64,000 bases of DNA from the NCBI RefSeq assembly GCF_017921975.2, contig NZ_JAGEMO020000018.1:1-64000 (forward strand), in the 5' to 3' direction. Source of the DNA: Hymenobacter terricola. GTDB lineage: Bacteria; Bacteroidota; Bacteroidia; Cytophagales; Hymenobacteraceae. The notes beneath the pieces are model-generated. The model made no database searches, was not told the origin of the DNA, and saw only the letters and a list, made by a program, of their open reading frames with translations. How positions within the stretch are numbered: position 1 is the first letter of the stretch; every line of letters begins with the position of its first letter. The position numbers and the translations under genes are program-made. Below, piece by piece: positions 19,601-27,232 of the stretch.

Positions 19601-20663
19601 TGGAGCACACAGCGCCCAAGCTGGCCACCCCACCGCCACCGGTGCTCACCACGTGGCCGATATCGTAGTTGGCCGTGCCGATGATGCGGTCGATGTTCGA
19701 TTGGTTCTGGCTCAGCAGCACGTTGTTGGTGTTACTGTCGTCGAAGACCGGCGAAGGCTGCGTGCCGATGCCTCTCAGGAAAATCAGTTGGTTGTTATTG
19801 GCTACCAGCACCATGCGCACGGCCAGCTCTTTTTCGTACACCCCCACCACACGGTTCACGGTGGCTACTTCGCCAGCCATTACGGAGGCAACGGTGTTGC
19901 CTTTCGTGACGGCGTATTCGGGCGTGCAGGCCAGGGCCAGGCGGTAGGTGCGCAGCTGCGGGCCGCTGAGCAGGGCGGCGGTACTGCCGCTGGTGCGGGC
20001 CGCCGTCGCCAGCCGCAGGGCAGTGGCCTTGGCGTCGGCAGCGGTAGCCACAAAACCGCAGGAAGGCGGGGTGCCGGCCGCGGCCCGGTTCATGTCTTTC
20101 CTATAGAATTCGAGGTAGTGCCGGGCATCGGTCCGGGTCACGGGGTCGATGTAAAAGCTGTTGCCGTTGCCAGTCAGCACCTGGGCATGAAAGCCGAGTT
20201 GCGTAATGTCGAGCCGTACCGAGGCCGAAGCATCGTCGAGCCCCACCCCGGCGTAGGTTTTAATGTCCGGAAACTGCGCGGCCAGGGCCGGGGCCATCAC
20301 CGGGGCCTCGCGCACGGCAAAGCGGCCCGTGCTGCCATTGGGCAGGGGCAGCGCCAGCACCAGCGGAACGGCGTTGGCCCGGGTTTCCAGAGGGGCGGTG
20401 GCCAGGGCGGCGCGCAGGGCCGCCACGTCCAGGGTCAGGGCCTGGGAGTGAAACAGGGCTTCGGACAGGGGCGATGCGGCCGCGGCAGTCCGGGCTTCGG
20501 CATTGGCCTGAAAGAACTGCGGGGCCGACTGCTGGGCCTTCGCGCCCAGGGTCGTGCCCCACGTCAGGAGCAATGCCGCTCCTATTCGGCCCAGTTTTTT
20601 TCCAAACGAGGAATTAGTTGCCAGCCGTTGGGTGGCCGGCGGGCAGTGGTAACAAATCTTCAT
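16686..20663 (-). CDS. Secreted reprolysin-like zinc metalloprotease with TIG repeats and T9SS sorting domain
   Basis: This 1325-aa protein starts at ATG 20663. A longer frame from 20756 overlaps a promoter-like TAGATTTG and is rejected. After the N-terminal signal region comes a propeptide-like segment, then a reprolysin/M12B-type catalytic domain with the zinc site HEMGHQFAGNH. A domain with paired strands follows, then four consecutive IPT/TIG immunoglobulin-like repeats (each beginning like ITSFTPTSG and containing GTNFTGATQVTFNG), a pre-peptidase-type beta domain with several Cys, and a fifth TIG repeat. It closes with a type A T9SS sorting domain (VWPNPVAGKG to the terminal VVVE). It is probably cell-surface or released. 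The middle TIG repeats are almost identical at DNA level. Confidence 0.9.
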   Translation of the reverse strand: MKICYHCPPATQRLATNSSFGKKLGRIGAALLLTWGTTLGAKAQQSAPQFFQANAEARTAAAASPLSEALFHSQALTLDVAALRAALATAPLETRANAVPLVLALPLPNGSTGRFAVREAPVMAPALAAQFPDIKTYAGVGLDDASASVRLDITQLGFHAQVLTGNGNSFYIDPVTRTDARHYLEFYRKDMNRAAAGTPPSCGFVATAADAKATALRLATAARTSGSTAALLSGPQLRTYRLALACTPEYAVTKGNTVASVMAGEVATVNRVVGVYEKELAVRMVLVANNNQLIFLRGIGTQPSPVFDDSNTNNVLLSQNQSNIDRIIGTANYDIGHVVSTGGGGVASLGAVCSSTRKAQGVTGLPNPVGDAFDIDFVAHEMGHQFAGNHPFNGTGGNCGGGNRNASTAWEPGSGSTIMAYAGICGSANDLQPHSDPIFHTGNYQEMQAFIATTTCGTTTATGNTAPVVTAPASGKTLPISTPFKLTASATDAENDPLTYMWEELDLGPAGSPTAAQAANDTPPLFRSFVPSFDATRYFPRLTDLVNNTTVLGERLPTVTRTLKFRCTARDTHSGAAGVIGGVDYSALVNLSVSSTAGPFLVTAPNTAVSWTGGAAQTVTWDVAGTDVAPVSCATVNLRLSLDGGLTYPVLLAANVPNNGTAAVNAPNVTTAQARVMVESADNYFFDVSNANFTIAPGPGPAITSFTPASGPAGTAVTITGTNFTGATAVSFNGTAATFTVSSATSIIATVAAGSSTGLIAVTTPAGTAVSATPFLVGSPPTITSFTPTTGPIGNTVVITGTNFTAATQVAFNGTGALAFSINSATQITVTVPVGATTGPIAVTTPLGTGTSATDFTVPPVPIITSFTPTSGLPGTVVVLTGNYFTGATQVTFNGTVAPGFVVNSATQITVTVPAGTTSGLITVTAPNGVGVSTTPFVILVPVISSFTPTTGPVGTVVVLTGNYFTGATQVTFNGTVAPGFVVNSATQITVTVPAGTTSGFITVTSVGGTGTSAVAFLLPIPNDFCANAIALTCGQNVSGSTLGATDTGDPTGSCTETVDAGGVFYSLVGTGASITVATCNAGTNFDTKLFVYSGPCGAYVCVAGNDDVNCGAAQYASAVTFASVYGTRYLVFVTGYQTSAGNFVLSTNCATPPPAPIITSLNPTSGPALTSVTITGSNFTAATAATLNGLAVTNFTVVNDNTITFTVPATATTGDVVVTTAGGIPSNGVLFTVTVVSATAKANQSGFSVWPNPVAGKGTMHISLTASASKASVTLRNVLGQTVGTRTFSGTTTELPTTSLASGTYLLTVQMDGRAPSIQRVVVE
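17650..18041. repeat. Near-identical 240-bp-period TIG repeats inside the metalloprotease
   Basis: Positions 17650-17801 and 17890-18041 are the same except for one visible base (17663 versus 17903), offset by exactly 240 bp, or 80 codons. This is an in-frame tandem duplication of one TIG domain. Confidence 0.85.
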
Positions 20664-20753
20664 ACTTAAGGTGGTTGAGGTGGAGACAGTAAATCTAAGG
20701 AGAAAACTGCCCGCCTCAAGTCCCTCAATCGCCCTATGCTGGCGAATAATCGA

Positions 20754-20761
20754 CAAATCTA
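20754..20761 (-). promoter_or_regulatory. Possible -7 element of the metalloprotease gene
   Basis: The minus strand reads TAGATTTG. No well-spaced TTG was found upstream. It lies about 90 nt before the chosen ATG. Confidence 0.4.
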
Positions 20762-20839
20762 CTGCATCAAATCACCAACCTATTTTACGCAAATCCAGTG
20801 CTCAGCTTAATCAGGGTCTATATACAGGTTTTTTGGCGC

Positions 20840-20871
20840 AAAAAGCATGAGGGAATTCACCGCCTCATGCT
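20840..20871 (-). terminator. lpxB terminator
   Basis: On the minus strand GCATGAGG pairs with CCTCATGC around a 10-nt loop and is followed by T5. It sits about 75 bp past the lpxB stop. Confidence 0.7.
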
Positions 20872-20946
20872 CGTATTTTATATATAGCACTTCCGGCCAC
20901 CAAGCGTCGGGCAGGCATGGCCATTCTATGTCAGCGGCGCCCGCAC

Positions 20947-22059
20947 TCAGCCGGCTTGCAGGTATTTCACCATCAGCTCGGCCGTTTTTTTGGCGGCCTG
21001 CTGCTGGCCCAGCTTGGCGCGCAGCTCGGCATAGCCGGTTTCGATGCGCGCCTGGTACTCGGCATTGGTGAGCAGGGTGCGGAGCTCGTCGAGCAGGTTG
21101 CGAGCGTTGAAATCGCCCTGAATCAGCTCTTTTACCACCTCGTGCCCCGCAATCAGGTTGACCAGGGAGATGTAGGGCACCTTAATCACCATTTTGCCGA
21201 TGGCGTAGCTCAGGGCGCTGGTGCGGTAGCACACAATCTGGGGCACGCCAAACAGGGCGGTTTCGAGCGTGGCCGTGCCGCTCGTGACGAGGGCGGCCCG
21301 GGCGTGGCTCAGCAGGTCGAAGGTCTGGTCGAACAGGAACTTGATGCCGTTGCGCTCGAAGTGGCGGTAGTAGTTCGGGTCGAGGTTGGTGACGCCGGCC
21401 ACCACAAACTGGTATTCCTGAAAACCGGGCAGAATGGCAATCATCTCGTGCAGCATTTCCTCAATTTCCTGCTTGCGCGAGCCCGGCAGCACCGCAATGA
21501 TGGGCCGGGCCGGGTCGAGCTGGTTGCGCTCAAAGAAATCGGACGTGGGCTGAAATTCGGCCACCGCGTCGGCGGTGGGGTTGCCGGTGTAGTCCACGGC
21601 GTAATCGAATTTCTGGTAGAACTCCGTTTCGAACGGCAGGATGACGAACATCTTGTCGACGCGGGCCTTCACCTGTTCCACGCGGCCCTGGTTCCAGGCC
21701 CAGATTTTGGGCGAAATGTAGTAGAACACCTTGATGCCCTTGTCCTTGGCAAACTTGGCCATGCGCATGTTGAACCCGCCGTAATCGACCAGAATCAGCA
21801 CATCGGGCTTATAGGCCAGCACATCCTGCTGGCATTGCTTCAGGTACCCGCGAAACTTGAGGACGCTGGTGGCCGCTTCCAGAAAGCCCATGATGGCCAA
21901 TTCCTGGTAGTGGCGCACCAATTCGCCGCCCTCGGCCTGCATCAGGTCGCCGCCCCAGTAGCGGAATTCGGCGGCGGTATCCTGGCCGCGCAGCTCGCGC
22001 ATGAGATGGGAAGCGTGAAAATCGCCCGACCGCTCGCCGGCAATGAGGTAGTATTTCAT
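20947..22059 (-). CDS. lpxB: Lipid-A-disaccharide synthase
   Basis: This GT19 glycosyltransferase joins UDP-2,3-diacylglucosamine with lipid X to form the lipid A disaccharide at the inner face of the cytoplasmic membrane. It is 370 aa, a normal length. It opens YYLIAGERSGDFHAS, the family's G-E-x-S-G-D motif, and contains PDVLILVDYGGFNMRMAK, YYISPKIWAWNQGR and LPGSRKQEIE. Near the C-terminus ALVTSGTATLETALFGVPQIVCY matches the nucleotide-sugar site. The pterin synthase gene lies upstream in the same orientation, separated by a repeat-rich gap. Confidence 0.96.
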   Translation of the reverse strand: MKYYLIAGERSGDFHASHLMRELRGQDTAAEFRYWGGDLMQAEGGELVRHYQELAIMGFLEAATSVLKFRGYLKQCQQDVLAYKPDVLILVDYGGFNMRMAKFAKDKGIKVFYYISPKIWAWNQGRVEQVKARVDKMFVILPFETEFYQKFDYAVDYTGNPTADAVAEFQPTSDFFERNQLDPARPIIAVLPGSRKQEIEEMLHEMIAILPGFQEYQFVVAGVTNLDPNYYRHFERNGIKFLFDQTFDLLSHARAALVTSGTATLETALFGVPQIVCYRTSALSYAIGKMVIKVPYISLVNLIAGHEVVKELIQGDFNARNLLDELRTLLTNAEYQARIETGYAELRAKLGQQQAAKKTAELMVKYLQAG

Positions 22060-22062
22060 TAA

Positions 22063-22185
22063 AGCAGTTATCAGTTAGTAGTTATCAGTGAGCAGTTTGC
22101 CGTTATCATTGTCGTTATTTTTTGTCCGATAAAACCTGGTATTCCGGGCAACTGCTAACTGTTTAATTGATAACTGTTCACTGAC
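22063..22185. repeat. Imperfect inverted repeats of the GTTATCAGT type
   Basis: Short units such as AGTTATCAGT and AGTGAGCAGTT on the left (22066-22100) recur inverted on the right (22150-22182). The stretch lies between lpxB and the pterin synthase gene. Related sequence occurs at 22605-22686. Confidence 0.5.
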
Positions 22186-22186
22186 C

Positions 22187-22603
22187 TTAGCCGCCGTAAT
22201 ATTCCACGAAATTGCGCGGTGTTTCGTAGAGCTTTACGCAGTGGAGCTGAGCCTGGGTGATGGCGGGCAGCTCGCGCTCGATGATTTGCCAGAAAGCAAT
22301 GGCCAGGTTTTCGGTGCTGGCCATTTGGCCGGCCATGAAGGGCACGTCGAGGTTGAGGTTCTTGTGGTCCACCTGGTCGGTGACGTGCTCACGCAGCAGG
22401 TCGGAAAGGGCCTTCAAATCCACCACAAACCCGGTTTCGGGGTCGGGCTGGCCCTTCACGGTCACAATGAGGTCGTAGTTGTGGCCGTGCCAGTTGGAGT
22501 TGGCGCAGGGGCCGAAGACCTCGCGGTTGCGCTCATCGCTCCACTTGGGGTTGTGCAGCTTGTGGGCGGCGTTGAAATGTTCCTGGCGGCTGACGTATAT
22601 CAT
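22187..22603 (-). CDS. 6-pyruvoyl tetrahydropterin synthase / QueD family protein
   Basis: This 138-aa protein matches the PTPS/QueD fold. Zinc ligands are visible as His in FNAAHKL and the pair in NWHGHNYDL, and the catalytic Cys is in FGPCANSNWHGH. The distal VDHKNLN and a glutamate near the end (LYETPRNFVEYY) complete the active site. In most bacteria the member makes 6-carboxy-5,6,7,8-tetrahydropterin for queuosine, but no other que genes are in the window, so the pathway is open. The ATG start is immediately before the first conserved strand. Confidence 0.9.
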   Translation of the reverse strand: MIYVSRQEHFNAAHKLHNPKWSDERNREVFGPCANSNWHGHNYDLIVTVKGQPDPETGFVVDLKALSDLLREHVTDQVDHKNLNLDVPFMAGQMASTENLAIAFWQIIERELPAITQAQLHCVKLYETPRNFVEYYGG

Positions 22604-22604
22604 G

Positions 22605-22686
22605 CTTTAGTTGTCCGTTGTTAGGTGTTAGTTGTCAGCTTTAAAGGGGCTTTCACCACCTGACAACTGACAACCAGCGACTACCA
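22605..22686. repeat. Short inverted repeats of the AGTTGTCAG type
   Basis: Units like TTAGTTGTC and GTTAGTTGTCAG (22607-22640) are mirrored by CTGACAACTGACAAC (22662-22676). They lie between the pterin synthase gene and the ABC permease. Confidence 0.45.
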
Positions 22687-22687
22687 A

Positions 22688-23689
22688 CTATGTGGTTTTC
22701 CGCAGCAAATATACAAAGAAGGGTACCCCGAACAGGGCCGTGACCAAGCCCACGGGCAGCCCCGCCGGCGGGTAGAGCAGCCGGGCCAGCAGGTCGCAGG
22801 CCAGCAGAAAGCTGCCGCCCAGCACCGCGCACCCCAGCAGATTGTAGCGCCCCGTGGTGCCCAGCAGGCCCCGCGTGAGGTGCGGCACGAGCAGGCCCAC
22901 GAAGCCCACCGGCCCGCACAGCGCCACCACCCCGCCCGTGAGGCCGGCCGCCAGCAGCACCAGCAGCCAGCGCCGCCGCGCCACGGGCAGGCCCAGGGCG
23001 GCGGCCCGCTCCTCGCCCAGCAGCAGTAAGTTCAGGTCTTTCTGCATGAAAGCCAGCACGAACAGGCTGATGCCCAGCGCCGCCGCCGGGTAGGGCAGCA
23101 CGGCCCAGCCGGCCCGCTCGAAGCTGCCAAAGGCCCAGAACACCACGCTGCGCAAGCTGCCTTCGGGCGAAGCCAGGAAGGTGAGCAGGCTGCCAATTGC
23201 CGCCGCCAGGGCTCCCACCGCCACCCCCGCCAGCAGCAGCGGGGCCGGCAGAATCCGGCCGCGCCGGGTGCCCAGCGCCACCACCAGCAGCGTGGCCAAA
23301 AAGGCGCCCGCCAGGGCCGCCACGGGCGGCAGATACACGCCCATAAACGTGAGCGAGGGCACCAGAACATACGTGGCAATGGCCCCCAGCGAAGCCCCCG
23401 AGGCCGTGCCCAGCAGGTACGGGTCGGCCAGCGGGTTGGTGACCAGGGTTTGGAGGAGGTAGCCGCTCACGGCCAGGCTGGCGCCGGCCAGCAGCGCCAG
23501 CAGCAGGCGCGGCAGGCGCAGCTGCACCAGCACCAGCTGGGCCGGGTCGGCGGGGTTATAGTGACGGAAAGTATTCAGGATGAAGCTGTACGATGTGGCG
23601 TAGCTGCCCACGCGCAGGCCCAGTACCAGCAGCGCCAGCATGAGAACGAGGCCGCCGGCCAGCCACAGAACGGGGCGCCGAACCTGCAT
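22688..23689 (-). CDS. FecCD/BtuC-family ABC transporter permease
   Basis: This 333-aa polytopic permease imports iron-siderophore, haem or cobalamin. About nine to ten hydrophobic segments span the chain. Family motifs include QLRLPRLLLALLAGASLAVSG, NPLADPYLLGTASGA, and GPVGFVGLLVPHLTR near the third quarter, which contacts the ATPase. The start ATG shares one base with the TGA of the upstream binding-protein gene (TGATG), so the two are coupled. No ATPase gene is present in the window. The substrate cannot be told from sequence. Confidence 0.93.
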   Translation of the reverse strand: MQVRRPVLWLAGGLVLMLALLVLGLRVGSYATSYSFILNTFRHYNPADPAQLVLVQLRLPRLLLALLAGASLAVSGYLLQTLVTNPLADPYLLGTASGASLGAIATYVLVPSLTFMGVYLPPVAALAGAFLATLLVVALGTRRGRILPAPLLLAGVAVGALAAAIGSLLTFLASPEGSLRSVVFWAFGSFERAGWAVLPYPAAALGISLFVLAFMQKDLNLLLLGEERAAALGLPVARRRWLLVLLAAGLTGGVVALCGPVGFVGLLVPHLTRGLLGTTGRYNLLGCAVLGGSFLLACDLLARLLYPPAGLPVGLVTALFGVPFFVYLLRKTT

Positions 23690-24600
23690 CAGCGGGCGGA
23701 AACGGGGGGAGCGGATTCAGCGCGCAGCAGCAGCTTTTGCAGCTCGCGGACCGACTCGACTACACGGGGACCGGGGCGCTCCATCAGGTTGCCGGTGATG
23801 GCGTACACGCGGTGATTTTGATAGGCTTTGATGCGCTTCAGCTCGGGGTAGTTTTTGAAAAACGTGCTGTCCAGCTTCTCGAAGCTGCCGCCGAGCAGCA
23901 CGTCGGGGTTCAGCTTGAGAATGTATTCGCGGGTGAGGGCCGGGTAGGGCTGCGGGAAGGTTTCCGTCACGGCATTCTGGCCGCCGGCGAGGCGGATTTC
24001 ATCCGTAAACAGCGTGTTCTGGCCGTAGCAGTAAATGGGGTCCTGCCAGGTAATGGCCAGCACTTTGGGCAAGGAAGGGACCGGATGGCCCGGTGCACTG
24101 CCAAGCAATTTCAGGCGCTGGCGCAGCGAATCGGCAACGTGCTTGGCCTGCGGCTCCCGGCCCAGCAAATGCCCCACGGTTTCCATTCCCTTAAAAACGT
24201 CCTCCACAGTGCGATAGCGCTGGTAATACACCGGGATGCCCAGCTCCTTGAGCCGCTGGGCATCATCAACGGACGTGATGCCTTCGGTAGTGAAAACCAC
24301 GTCGGGCTTCAGCAGCACCAGTTTTTCGAGGTCGAGCGGGTAGTTGTTCACCACCGGCTTTCGGGACACGGGGGCGGGAAAATTGTCCTGGGGCACGCGG
24401 GCCACGATGGTGGCGGTATCGGCCACGGCGTACAGCATTTCGGTCATGCTGGGGGCCAGGGCCAGCACGCGGCGCGGGTGCGCGGGCAGGCTGACGGTGC
24501 GGCCCAGGCCGTCGCGCACCGTGACGGTGGCCTCGGGGGCAGTGGCGGGGTGGCAACCCAGCAGCAGCGCCAGGGGTAAAAGCAGCAATCGAACACGCAT
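23689..24600 (-). CDS. ABC transporter substrate-binding protein (BtuF/FecB type), lipoprotein
   Basis: This 303-aa binding protein captures a metal chelate or cobalamin and hands it to the downstream permease. The ATG at 24600 gives a lipoprotein signal (LLLLPLALLLGC) with the lipid-attachment Cys at about residue 16. A longer frame from 24663 would run through the promoter. Domain features are RRVLALAPSMTEMLYAVAD, LLKPDVVFTTEG, and LKLNPDVLLGGS in the second lobe. A TACCTTTG element ends only 4 nt before the ATG, so the transcript may be nearly leaderless. Confidence 0.92.
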   Translation of the reverse strand: MRVRLLLLPLALLLGCHPATAPEATVTVRDGLGRTVSLPAHPRRVLALAPSMTEMLYAVADTATIVARVPQDNFPAPVSRKPVVNNYPLDLEKLVLLKPDVVFTTEGITSVDDAQRLKELGIPVYYQRYRTVEDVFKGMETVGHLLGREPQAKHVADSLRQRLKLLGSAPGHPVPSLPKVLAITWQDPIYCYGQNTLFTDEIRLAGGQNAVTETFPQPYPALTREYILKLNPDVLLGGSFEKLDSTFFKNYPELKRIKAYQNHRVYAITGNLMERPGPRVVESVRELQKLLLRAESAPPVSAR

Positions 24601-24604
24601 GGCG

Positions 24605-24612
24605 CAAAGGTA
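24605..24612 (-). promoter_or_regulatory. -7 element for the binding-protein/permease operon
   Basis: The minus strand reads TACCTTTG, ending 4 nt before the ATG at 24600. The -33 region would overlap the divergent hldD promoter. Confidence 0.6.
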
Positions 24613-24644
24613 GGCCGGCGGCTTCGCGGCCCGGCGCGCCGGTT

Positions 24645-24652
24645 TACCTTTG
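24645..24652 (+). promoter_or_regulatory. hldD promoter, -7 element
   Basis: TACCTTTG lies 22 nt before the hldD ATG and only 32 bp from the oppositely directed element at 24605-24612. Confidence 0.65.
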
Positions 24653-24674
24653 CTCCTTTCCAAACCCGCCCAGT

Positions 24675-25643
24675 ATGATAGTAGTCACCGGCGCGGCCGG
24701 CTTCATTGCCAGCTGCCTTGTCTCCCGCCTCAACGCCGCCAATTTTAACGACATCGTCGTGGTGGATAATTTTTCCATCGAGAAGAAGCTGCCCAACATC
24801 GAGGGCAAGAAGCTGCGCGAGTATGTGGACCGCGAAACGTTTTTCGACTGGCTCGATGCCAACCACGAGCAGGTGGAATTCATCTTCCACCTCGGGGCCC
24901 GCACCGATACCGCGGAGATGGACCCGGCCGTGTTCGACCTGCTCAACCTGAACTATTCGAAGCAAATGTGGCTGGCCTGCGTGCGCTACAACCTGCCGCT
25001 GGTGTACGCTTCGTCGGCCGCTACGTACGGCGACGGCACCCTGGGCTATACCGATACCGACGAGGCCCTGTTCCCGCTCTACCGCCCGCTGAACCCCTAC
25101 GGCGACTCGAAAAACGACTTCGACAACTGGGCCTTGCAGCAGGAGGAAAAGCCGTATTTCTGGGCGGGTTTGAAGTTTTTCAACGTGTACGGGCCCAACG
25201 AGTACCACAAGGGCCGCATGGCCTCGGTTATCCTGCACGCCTTCAATCAGATTCAGCAAACGGGCTCGATGATGCTGTTCAAATCGCACAACCCCGACTA
25301 CACCGACGGCGGGCAGATGCGCGATTTCGTGTACGTGAAGGACGTGGTGGAAGTGTGCTTTTTCCTGCTGAACCACCGCACGCATTCCGGCATCTACAAC
25401 CTCGGCAGCGGCCAGGCCCGCACCTTCCTGGATTTGGCGCTGAACACCTTCCAGGCCCTGGGCCGCACAGCCGATATCCAGTTCAAGGACACGCCGGAGG
25501 ACATTCGCGACAAGTACCAGTACTTCACCGAGGCTGATATGAGCAAGCTCCAAAGCATTGGCTACGAGCTGCCGTTTACCCGCCTGGAAGATGGCATTCA
25601 GGACTACGTGCAGAACTACCTGGTGCCGGGCCGGTACATGTAG
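24675..25643 (+). CDS. hldD: ADP-L-glycero-D-manno-heptose 6-epimerase
   Basis: This short-chain-dehydrogenase-type epimerase converts ADP-D-glycero- to ADP-L-glycero-D-manno-heptose for LPS core synthesis. It is 322 aa. The N-terminus has the Rossmann motif VTGAAGFIAS, then VVVDNFS. The catalytic region shows YASSAATYGDG and the YxxxK pair in NPYGDSKNDFD. The downstream KFFNVYGPNEYHKGRMASV and MRDFVYVKDVV blocks are typical of the family. The ATG at 24675 is just after a TACCTTTG promoter. Divergent from the ABC binding protein. Together with lpxB it indicates LPS production. Confidence 0.94.
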   Translation: MIVVTGAAGFIASCLVSRLNAANFNDIVVVDNFSIEKKLPNIEGKKLREYVDRETFFDWLDANHEQVEFIFHLGARTDTAEMDPAVFDLLNLNYSKQMWLACVRYNLPLVYASSAATYGDGTLGYTDTDEALFPLYRPLNPYGDSKNDFDNWALQQEEKPYFWAGLKFFNVYGPNEYHKGRMASVILHAFNQIQQTGSMMLFKSHNPDYTDGGQMRDFVYVKDVVEVCFFLLNHRTHSGIYNLGSGQARTFLDLALNTFQALGRTADIQFKDTPEDIRDKYQYFTEADMSKLQSIGYELPFTRLEDGIQDYVQNYLVPGRYM

Positions 25644-25651
25644 CAAGCAGC

Positions 25652-25734
25652 GGTAGAGACGCATATTTGCGTCTCGTTGCTCGCGCCGTTTGAATGTAAC
25701 CTCAACGACGAGACACAAATATGCGTCTCTACTC
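25652..25734. repeat. Inverted pair of GAGACGCATATTTGCGTCTC hairpins
   Basis: GTAGAGACGCATATTTGCG at 25652 is mirrored by CAAATATGCGTCTCTAC ending at about 25733. Each arm is itself nearly palindromic. It fills the hldD to FAD-protein gap and overlaps upstream codons of a longer possible start of the next gene. Confidence 0.75.
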
Positions 25735-25752
25735 CGCCTCTCCACTCGCTCC

Positions 25753-27150
25753 GTGACCCCACCCGCCAGTCCCGTTATTACTGTCATCGGCGGCGGCTTC
25801 GCGGGCACGGCGCTGGTGCTGCAGCTGCGGCGGCAGCCCGCGCTGGCCGGGGCCGTTATTCACCTCATTGAGCCCCGCGAAATCCCCGGTCCGGGCCTCG
25901 CCTATACGGCCCGGCGGCCCGAGTATCTGCTTAACGTGCGCCCCGGCGCCCTCAGCCTCTACCCTACCGTACCGGTCCACTTTACGGAGTGGCTGCACCG
26001 GCAGCCGGAAAGCGCTGCCGGTGTGCCGGAGTACGCTTCCCGCGCCACTTACGGCCGCTACCTACACGAGGAATTGGCCACGGTGCTGTCCTTGGCGGCC
26101 GGCGATGCGGGCGTGCGCTGGCACGCCACCACGGCCACGGCCGCCCCGCTCCTTTCCGATGGCCGCCGGGCCGTGCAGCTGGCCGATGGCACCGAAATCC
26201 GCAGCGACTACGTGGTGCTGGCGCTGGGCAATTTCCCGCCTCCCCCGCCCACCGGGCCCGATTTGCGCTACCTCCAGCACCCTGGCTACCACGCCGACCC
26301 CTGGGCCACGGGCAACCTGCGCCGCATCGGCCCCGATGAGGAAGTGCTGCTCATCGGCTCGGGCCTGACGGCGGTGGACGTGCTGCTGGCCCTGCGCCAG
26401 GATGGCCACCGCGCCCCGGTAACGGTGGTGGCCCGCCACGGCCGCTGGCCCGCCGCGCACCGCCCGGCTACAACGGCCTATCCCAGTTTTTACCCCGAGC
26501 TGGCTCCCGAAACCACGGTTACGGGCGTGGTGGCGGTGTTCAAGCGGCATTTGCGGGCGGCGGCGGCACAGGGCATTGACTGGCGGCCGGTGCTGGACTC
26601 GCTGCGGCCGGATTTGGGCCGCATCTGGGCGGCATGGCCGCTGGCGGAGCAGAGCCGGTTTTTGCAGCATCTGGCCGGGCTGTGGTCGGTGGCGCGGCAC
26701 CGCAGCCCGCCGCATAATGCCGAGGCCGTAGCCGCCCTCACCGTCGTTGGTTTCGTGCAAATGCAAGTGGGAGCCGTGCGCGAAATATTGCCTGACGGCG
26801 ACCAATTGCGGGTGCGCGTGCGGCCCCACGGCACGGCCGGCTGCTGGCACACGGCGCACCACGTTATCTGCTGCGCGGGGCCGCTGCTGGACTATGCCCG
26901 CATCGCCACTCCGCTGGTGGTGAGCCTGCGCGAGGCCGGCCACCTCACCCCCGACCCGCTGCACCTGGGCATGCTCACCGATGTGCACGGCGCGCTGCTG
27001 GGGGAAGATGGCGCGGCTTCGCCGACGTTGTTTACGCTGGGGCCCAGCCGGCGGCCGGCGTATTTTGAGTCGACGGCCGTGCCGGAATTGCGGCAGCAGG
27101 CCGGGGCTTTGGCAGCGGAAATTGCTAAGCGGCAATTCAACCGGGCTTAA
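25753..27150 (+). CDS. FAD/NAD(P)-binding protein
   Basis: This 465-aa protein has an N-terminal dinucleotide-binding fold (ITVIGGGFAGTALVLQL) followed by LNVRPGALSLYP and a second GxGxxA-type site (VLLIGSGLTAVDVLLAL). This matches the broad family of FAD-NAD(P)-binding proteins sometimes called hydroxyacylglutathione-like or amine-oxidising, whose reaction is not known. No membrane segment or signal peptide is seen. I chose GTG at 25753 because the upstream codons belong to a repeat hairpin; a TTG at 25690 would add 21 residues made of repeat sequence. It is convergent with a small hypothetical gene. Confidence 0.82.
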   Translation: MTPPASPVITVIGGGFAGTALVLQLRRQPALAGAVIHLIEPREIPGPGLAYTARRPEYLLNVRPGALSLYPTVPVHFTEWLHRQPESAAGVPEYASRATYGRYLHEELATVLSLAAGDAGVRWHATTATAAPLLSDGRRAVQLADGTEIRSDYVVLALGNFPPPPPTGPDLRYLQHPGYHADPWATGNLRRIGPDEEVLLIGSGLTAVDVLLALRQDGHRAPVTVVARHGRWPAAHRPATTAYPSFYPELAPETTVTGVVAVFKRHLRAAAAQGIDWRPVLDSLRPDLGRIWAAWPLAEQSRFLQHLAGLWSVARHRSPPHNAEAVAALTVVGFVQMQVGAVREILPDGDQLRVRVRPHGTAGCWHTAHHVICCAGPLLDYARIATPLVVSLREAGHLTPDPLHLGMLTDVHGALLGEDGAASPTLFTLGPSRRPAYFESTAVPELRQQAGALAAEIAKRQFNRA

Positions 27151-27162
27151 CTCTGGGGAGCA

Positions 27163-27208
27163 TAAAAAAACTGCCTGAACCGTTCCCGAAGGAAACGATT
27201 CAGGCAGC
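27163..27208 (-). terminator. Terminator between convergent genes
   Basis: CTGCCTGAACCGTTT-type arms pair with AAACGATTCAGGCAG. On the minus strand the hairpin is followed by T7, so it terminates the small hypothetical gene. It may also work on the plus strand. Confidence 0.75.
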
Positions 27209-27232
27209 AAAGCCCACGGCAAAAAGCTGAAA

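Noticed and set aside
20664..20756. Longer start for the metalloprotease
   Set aside because: The extension overlaps a TAGATTTG promoter-like element and would place 31 charged residues before the signal region.
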